Shown here: positions 60,264-64,000 of the stretch, one piece after another
Layout of the letters: the number at the start of each line of letters is the position of its first letter
Numbering within the stretch: the first letter of the stretch is position 1
NCBI GenBank assembly: GCA_964415675.1
Contig: CAYQBG010000001.1
Span: 1 to 64,000 of the forward strand
Direction of reading: 5' to 3'
Length of the DNA: 64,000 nucleotides
Source of the DNA: UBA5336 sp964415675
GTDB lineage: Bacteria > Pseudomonadota > Alphaproteobacteria > Caulobacterales > Hyphomonadaceae
Position numbers and translations under genes: made by a program
Notes under the pieces: model-generated
Told to the model about the DNA's origin: nothing
Database searches by the model: none
The model's input: only the letters and a program-made list of their open reading frames with translations

Positions 60264-61397
60264 ATGAGGACAGGGCAGAAACTTACACCGGAAGGCCGGG
60301 TCACCCGCGACCAGATCGACGCAGCCGCAGAACGTTTCGAGCAGCGCGGGCGCGGCGCGATTTCGAATCAGTCCGGACGCTATGAACCGGAGACCCGCGC
60401 CCGGTTCGATGATGGCTGGGCGACGCTTGATGCGCGCGATGACCGGCTGGACACAAGCCTGACGGCTGAGACAGCGCGCACCCTGATCAGCTTCAACCGC
60501 TCGCCGGATATTCATTTCGACCGTTCCGTCAATCCCTATCGCGGCTGCGAGCATGGTTGCATTTACTGCTTTGCGCGTCCCACCCACGCTTACAGCGGTT
60601 TGTCGGCCGGGCTCGATTTCGAAAGCCGGCTTTTCTACAAGTCGAACGGGCCGGAAATTCTGCGCCGTGAATTGTCGCGCCCGGAATATGTGCCGCGCGT
60701 GATCGCGCTGGGCGTCAATACCGATGCCTACCAGCCAGTGGAAAAACGCTTGCGACTGACACGCGCGCTCCTGGAAGTGCTCAATGAATTCAACCATCCT
60801 GTCAGCCTGCTGACCAAATCGGCGCTCATACAGCGCGATATCGACCTGATTGCGCCCCTCGCGGAAAAGGGCCTCGCCCGTGTCGGCGTGTCGCTGACAA
60901 CGTTGGATGGGGGACTGTCGCGACGGATGGAGCCACGCGCGGCGACACCGAAACTGCGCCTGGACACAATGGCTGCGCTGTCCGAAGCAGGCATTCCGGT
61001 CATTGCCATGACGGCACCGATCATTCCGGGACTCAACGACACAGAAATTGAGGCGCTGCTGGAGGAAAGTGGCGGGGCCGGGGCGCAATGGGCGGGGTAT
61101 GTGCTCCTGCGCCTGCCCTTCGAGATCAAGGACCTGTTCCATGAATGGCTGGCGCAGCACTATCCCGACCGTGCGGCAAAGATCGTCAATCTCATCCGCG
61201 AGATGCGCGGGGGGAAGGATTATGATCCGCGCTGGTTCGAACGCGGCCGAGGACGCGGGCCTCATGCCGAACTGATCGCAAGACGCTTCCGGCGCGCCGC
61301 GCGCCGGCTCGGGCTGGATGGCGAACGCCCGCCGCTACGCACCGACTTGTTCCGCCCGCGCGAGGGTCCGGGAGGCCAGCTGCTGCTGGATGTGTGA
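60264..61397 (+). CDS. PA0069-family radical SAM protein (SplB-like)
   Basis: A 377-aa radical SAM enzyme. The [4Fe-4S] Cys are Cys95, Cys99 and Cys102 in CEHGCIYCFARPTHAY, following the family's N-terminal RGRGAISNQSGRY and SPDIHFDRSVNPYRG. It belongs to the Rv2578c/PA0069 group, related to spore photoproduct lyase (COG1533), whose substrate is unknown. ATG 60264; earlier in-frame starts would run through the LexA box. SOS control, as the upstream box suggests, supports a DNA-repair role. Confidence 0.88.
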   Translation: MRTGQKLTPEGRVTRDQIDAAAERFEQRGRGAISNQSGRYEPETRARFDDGWATLDARDDRLDTSLTAETARTLISFNRSPDIHFDRSVNPYRGCEHGCIYCFARPTHAYSGLSAGLDFESRLFYKSNGPEILRRELSRPEYVPRVIALGVNTDAYQPVEKRLRLTRALLEVLNEFNHPVSLLTKSALIQRDIDLIAPLAEKGLARVGVSLTTLDGGLSRRMEPRAATPKLRLDTMAALSEAGIPVIAMTAPIIPGLNDTEIEALLEESGGAGAQWAGYVLLRLPFEIKDLFHEWLAQHYPDRAAKIVNLIREMRGGKDYDPRWFERGRGRGPHAELIARRFRRAARRLGLDGERPPLRTDLFRPREGPGGQLLLDV

Positions 61398-61451
61398 GGC
61401 GCGCACCGACTCGCGATGTGTTAAGTTGCCCCGAAACAGGAGGATACAGGT

Positions 61452-61961
61452 ATGCGCAAACTGTTTGGCGGGAAAGTGAAGACGGGTCTTTGCGGAGCGG
61501 CTATGGCCCTGCTGACAGCCTGTGCCGCAACGCCCGCGCCCTATGGTCCGGCGCAGTCCTCAGGCGGACCCGGCTATGAGGTGCAGCAGATCGAGTCGAA
61601 GCGTTTTCGTGTCTCCTATCGCGCGCGCGACGCTGCAACATCCCGGGACTATGCGCTGCTGAGGGCTGCCGAAGTCACGCTGGCCGAAGGGGCTGACTGG
61701 TTCCGGACTGTCGGCGCCTTCACGAATGGCGGTGAGGATCGCAGCAGCGGGACATCGGTGAGCGTGGGCGGGTCCGGCGGCTCTAATGGTTCCAGCGTCG
61801 GCGTCGGCATAGGGATCGATCTTGGCGGCGGACGCCGGGACGTCGTCCATGACCTGGAGATCCTCATCGGTAGCGGCCCGAAACCGGCGCTCGGCGATGT
61901 CTATGATGCGCGGGCGATCGCCGCATCGCTGAAACCGGCGCCGGCCGGGACGGCTGATTAG
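61452..61961 (+). CDS. CC0125/CC1285-type lipoprotein
   Basis: A 169-aa outer-membrane or periplasmic lipoprotein: signal ending in MALLTACAATP (lipobox LTAC), a globular part with FRVSYRARDAATSRDYALLRAAEVTLAEG and a Gly/Ser-rich stretch (about 100-125). It matches a lipoprotein family named after Caulobacter CC0125/CC1285, of unknown function. Ribosome site GGAGGATACAGGT before ATG 61452. ccrM follows after 67 bases. Confidence 0.82.
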   Translation: MRKLFGGKVKTGLCGAAMALLTACAATPAPYGPAQSSGGPGYEVQQIESKRFRVSYRARDAATSRDYALLRAAEVTLAEGADWFRTVGAFTNGGEDRSSGTSVSVGGSGGSNGSSVGVGIGIDLGGGRRDVVHDLEILIGSGPKPALGDVYDARAIAASLKPAPAGTAD

Positions 61962-62006
61962 ATTCAGGAATCTTTCCTTAACCAAATCAGCGCGGAATAG
62001 AGATTC
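61961..62006 (+). promoter_or_regulatory. ccrM upstream region with GANTC sites and CtrA-like box
   Basis: Three CcrM sites (GATTC 61961-61965, GAATC 61968-61972, GATTC 62002-62006); the first two form an inverted pair around AG. GGAA-N7-TTAAC at 61967-61982 keeps the strong half of the CtrA consensus TTAA-N7-TTAAC. In Caulobacter the ccrM promoter is CtrA-driven and carries GANTC sites that switch it off after methylation; the same layout is suggested here. Confidence 0.55.
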
Positions 62007-62028
62007 CGAAGCGTGGAGAAGGAGTAGA

Positions 62029-63111
62029 GTGGTGGAACTGACCCGCAACACCATCATTGAAGGCGATTGCATCGAGACCCTGTCCCGCCTGCCGGAGAAA
62101 TCGGTCGATCTCGTCTTCGCCGACCCGCCCTATAATCTCCAGCTTGGCGGAGACCTGACACGGCCGGACCAGTCGCGCGTCGATGGTGTCAATGATCACT
62201 GGGACCGGTTCGACAGTTTCGATGCCTATGACCTGTTTACCCATAACTGGCTGGAAGGCTGCCGCAGACTGCTGAAGGATGACGGTGCAATCTGGGTGAT
62301 CGGCTCCTATCACAATATCTTCCGCGTCGGCGCGATTCTTCAGGATGCCGGCTTCTGGATCCAGAATGACGTGATCTGGCGCAAGTCGAATCCAATGCCC
62401 AATTTCAAGGGCACACGCTTTCAGAACGCGCATGAGACGCTGATCTGGGCGGCAAAATCGGAGCGCTCACGCGTGACGTTCAATTATGACGCCCTGAAAA
62501 CTTTCAATGATGACAAACAGATGCGTTCGGACTGGACCATCCCGCTCTGCACCGGCTCCGAACGAATAAAGGATGCAAGCGGCAAGAAGGCTCACCCGAC
62601 ACAGAAGCCCGAATCGCTCCTGCGCCGCGTGCTGCTGGCGACCACAAATCCCGGTGACCTGGTGCTGGATCCGTTTTCCGGCACGGGTACCACAGCGGCA
62701 GCGGCGAAGGCGCTCGGGCGAGACTATATCGGAATCGAGGCGGACAGCAGCTATGCGCGCCTGTCGCGCAGCCGACTGAAATCCGTCGCGCCGCTGCAGG
62801 CTGAAGACCTCGAAACCGTCAAGAGTGCGAAAACAGCCCCGCGCGTACCCTTCGGTGCCCTGCTCGAAAACGGGTTTCTCAAACCCGGCGACCGGCTTTT
62901 CTCACGCGGGCGGCGCCATGCTGCGCGCATCCGAGTTGACGGCTCGCTGACCACGGGCGAGGCGACGGGATCGATCCACCGGGTCGGGGCGCATATCATG
63001 CAGGCGCCGGCCTGCAATGGCTGGACCTTCTGGCACTATGAGGACCAGGGCAAGCTCGCGCCGATTGATCTTTTGCGTCGTCGCTACAGGGTAGAAATGG
63101 GGTTGGAATAG
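62029..63111 (+). CDS. ccrM: Cell-cycle DNA adenine methyltransferase CcrM (GANTC)
   Basis: A 360-aa N6-adenine methyltransferase, methylating GANTC late in the cell cycle. Beta-type motif order: catalytic DPPYNLQLGG (Asp32-Pro-Pro-Tyr35) first, SAM-binding DPFSGTGTTAAAA later. The C-terminal about 85 residues, with RVDGSLTTGEATGSIHRVGAHI and WTFWHYE, form the CcrM-specific domain that separates it from HinfI-type restriction methylases. GTG start at 62029 (or next GTG) after GGAGAAGGAG. Stand-alone, so no restriction enzyme; converges on the DUF3365 gene. Confidence 0.96.
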   Translation: MVELTRNTIIEGDCIETLSRLPEKSVDLVFADPPYNLQLGGDLTRPDQSRVDGVNDHWDRFDSFDAYDLFTHNWLEGCRRLLKDDGAIWVIGSYHNIFRVGAILQDAGFWIQNDVIWRKSNPMPNFKGTRFQNAHETLIWAAKSERSRVTFNYDALKTFNDDKQMRSDWTIPLCTGSERIKDASGKKAHPTQKPESLLRRVLLATTNPGDLVLDPFSGTGTTAAAAKALGRDYIGIEADSSYARLSRSRLKSVAPLQAEDLETVKSAKTAPRVPFGALLENGFLKPGDRLFSRGRRHAARIRVDGSLTTGEATGSIHRVGAHIMQAPACNGWTFWHYEDQGKLAPIDLLRRRYRVEMGLE

Positions 63112-63127
63112 GCGCGCCAGACCGGCG

Positions 63128-63718
63128 CTATTCACCCCCTCCAAGCGATTTTGTGACGGTAAATGCACCGCGAAGGTCGCCCTTTCCGAAGCCCGTCGCA
63201 CGATCTCCCGGATAGCGCCGTTCGACCGCCTCGAGAACCGGCTCGGCAACGGCCTCGCCGTGGCAGGCCGCACACACTCCATCCATCTCGATCGGCTTCA
63301 TCCAGCGCACCTCCCGGCCGTTTCCGGTTTCTACAATCTCGATGACTTCGGCGCCGGCCCTCGCCTGCACATCGCCGGATGCGAACAGTGCCTCGAAGGC
63401 TTCAAGCTGTTCGCGCTCCCAGGCATCCGGGGCATTCGAGGCATTACGCACTTTAAGTGCCGTGCGCCCAACCTCCATTCCCGTCCGTTGTGAGATTTCT
63501 GCAGCGATGCCCGGCGCACGTTCGGCACAAACCTCGATCCCCGCGACCGGGCCGCCACTCTGCATTGCGCCAACGAGTTCGCCCTTCAGCGTCCGTCCGA
63601 GTTCGCCAGCTGCCGCACGCGCCGCCGCCTTCTCGGCTTCCAGATCGACCGCAGCACTGCACGCCGACAGCGATATGAAAGACGCGGCCAGAAAAAGAGA
63701 TAAAGACCTGTCTGTCAT
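63128..63718 (-). CDS. DUF3365 (Tll0287-like) haem-binding lipoprotein
   Basis: A 196-aa exported protein. A lipoprotein-type signal (ISLSACSA) is followed by a Tll0287-like domain ending in a single CAACH haem-c motif (GVCAACHGEA) and RYPGDRATGFGKGDLRGAFTV, typical of DUF3365. Such domains sense or carry redox state in the periplasm; stand-alone forms are poorly known. ATG 63718 with GGAGG 6 bases upstream; a TTG at 63730 in frame would include that ribosome site. An AT-rich palindrome lies just upstream. Confidence 0.86.
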   Translation of the reverse strand: MTDRSLSLFLAASFISLSACSAAVDLEAEKAAARAAAGELGRTLKGELVGAMQSGGPVAGIEVCAERAPGIAAEISQRTGMEVGRTALKVRNASNAPDAWEREQLEAFEALFASGDVQARAGAEVIEIVETGNGREVRWMKPIEMDGVCAACHGEAVAEPVLEAVERRYPGDRATGFGKGDLRGAFTVTKSLGGGE

Positions 63719-63733
63719 CGTGACCTCCAATGC

Positions 63734-63753
63734 ATTTTAGTTTTTTCTAAAAT
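63734..63753. promoter_or_regulatory. AT-rich palindrome upstream of the DUF3365 haem protein
   Basis: Perfect 7-bp inverted repeat ATTTTAG / CTAAAAT with a 6-base T (or A) loop, in the 63-base gap between mutY and the DUF3365 gene, 16 bases before the start codon. It resembles the iron-response Irr box TTTAGAA-N3-TTCTAAA but is one base shorter in the middle. It is a plausible operator; a cruciform or hairpin role is also possible. Confidence 0.4.
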
Positions 63754-63781
63754 ACAACAATGGTCGCGGCCCGGAAACGGG

Positions 63782-64000
63782 TCATTCTGTCTCGGTGGCG
63801 AGGTCGAGGGCTTTCAGGAACAGGCTGGGCAGGCTGCGCCGGGCCTCGTCAAGCTCGAGCCAGTCTCCCTCCAACGCTTCGGCGCTGCAGTTCTCCCGAT
63901 AAACGCCAAGCCGCAGGCGGATATGCGTAAAGACATGTTCAATCTCGCCGCAGCGTTCGGCCTGCGCGCTCCAGCCAACAGGCGGCTTGGTCAGGCCATC
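63782..64000 (-). CDS. mutY: A/G-specific adenine glycosylase MutY, C-terminal part
   Basis: The last 72 residues of a gene that runs off the window end. Read on the minus strand it gives EIEHVFTHIRLRLGVY and then WLELDEARRSLPSLFLKAL, the NUDIX-like MutY C-terminal domain that recognises 8-oxo-guanine (FTHIRL and LPSLFLKAL are its hallmarks). MutY removes adenine paired with 8-oxo-guanine. The stop is at 63782-63784. Confidence 0.88.
   Translation of the reverse strand, partial: DGLTKPPVGWSAQAERCGEIEHVFTHIRLRLGVYRENCSAEALEGDWLELDEARRSLPSLFLKALDLATETE

Noticed and set aside
60108..61265. Long minus-strand open frame opposite the radical SAM gene
   Set aside because: Antisense to a gene with clear Cys motifs; its translation shows no family features.
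1..64000. CRISPR array, insertion sequence, prophage or toxin-antitoxin module
   Set aside because: No regularly spaced repeats, transposase, integrase, phage structural or TA-type gene was found; gene content and codon character are uniform housekeeping.

Overview
This window looks like chromosomal DNA of a dimorphic or marine alphaproteobacterium near Caulobacterales/Maricaulales (Hyphomonadaceae- or Maricaulaceae-like). The evidence is a CcrM adenine methyltransferase gene with GANTC sites around it, a PleD/PopA-architecture protein, the alphaproteobacterial gene orders recG / sdhE-mfd and fabD-fabG-acpP-fabF-mltG-yicC-gmk, rpsF-rpsR-rplI-dnaB, and a GTTC-N7-GTTC type LexA box. It is GC-rich, densely coded, mostly housekeeping, and shows no insertion sequence, prophage, CRISPR array or other obvious transferred block. 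No gap without a gene exceeds about 230 bases.

Layout. 1-7.9 kb: glutathione reductase, an exported thioredoxin-fold protein, an OafA-type acyltransferase, RF3, an MscS channel and a PAN-domain protein. 7.9-15.3 kb (minus): Uup ABC-F ATPase, a TauD-type dioxygenase, a DegP/DegQ protease and an operon of monooxygenase-fold protein, acyl-CoA dehydrogenase and MFS symporter. 15.4-19.3 kb: a MAPEG protein, a histidine phosphatase/AMACR operon and a PopA-like degenerate GGDEF protein. 19.2-25.9 kb: repair cluster mfd-sdhE / recG and a DUF502 protein. 26-28.5 kb: an aminoglycoside-phosphotransferase-fold protein with DUF6285, a DUF3089-like protein without its nucleophile and a 65-aa protein. 28.5-33.3 kb: photolyase, FAD oxidoreductase, DUF1365 and cyclopropane-fatty-acid-synthase genes in one tight operon behind a promoter that looks like the singlet-oxygen ECF sigma (RpoE/ChrR, ECF11) type. 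33.4 kb: tRNA-Glu(UUC). 33.5-37.8 kb: divergent recJ and uvrD/pcrA, both apparently leaderless. 38-43.8 kb (minus): a leucine-degradation module (methylcrotonyl-CoA carboxylase beta and biotin subunits, methylglutaconyl-CoA hydratase) with a quinone-reductase-like flavoprotein and a GST. 43.8-48 kb: TetR-PlsC, and alr-mlaE-mlaF. 48.2-54.6 kb: DUF4168 protein, then gmk-yicC-mltG and the fatty-acid synthesis genes. 54.7-58.2 kb: ribosomal protein operon with a structured leader, a small membrane protein and dnaB. 58.2-64 kb: two poorly known envelope proteins, a DUF2064 transferase, a radical SAM protein behind a consensus alphaproteobacterial SOS box, a lipoprotein, ccrM, a haem-binding DUF3365 protein and the 3' end of mutY.

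Common threads. DNA damage and photo-oxidative stress are well represented (mfd, recG, recJ, uvrD, phr, radical SAM, mutY, gor), and the sequence suggests several control layers for them: an ECF-sigma-like promoter before phr, LexA-like boxes before the radical SAM gene and uvrD, and SD-less, probably leaderless starts for recG, recJ and uvrD. A second thread is cell-cycle control (ccrM and the PopA-like protein, each with a CtrA-like site). A third is lipid metabolism (fab genes, plsC, cfa, mla, acyl-CoA enzymes). Nothing in the window is a clearly new multi-gene system; the most promising leads are the PopA-like effector, the ECF-type operon, the SOS-controlled radical SAM gene and a possible small RNA ending at an orphan terminator near 15.85 kb.
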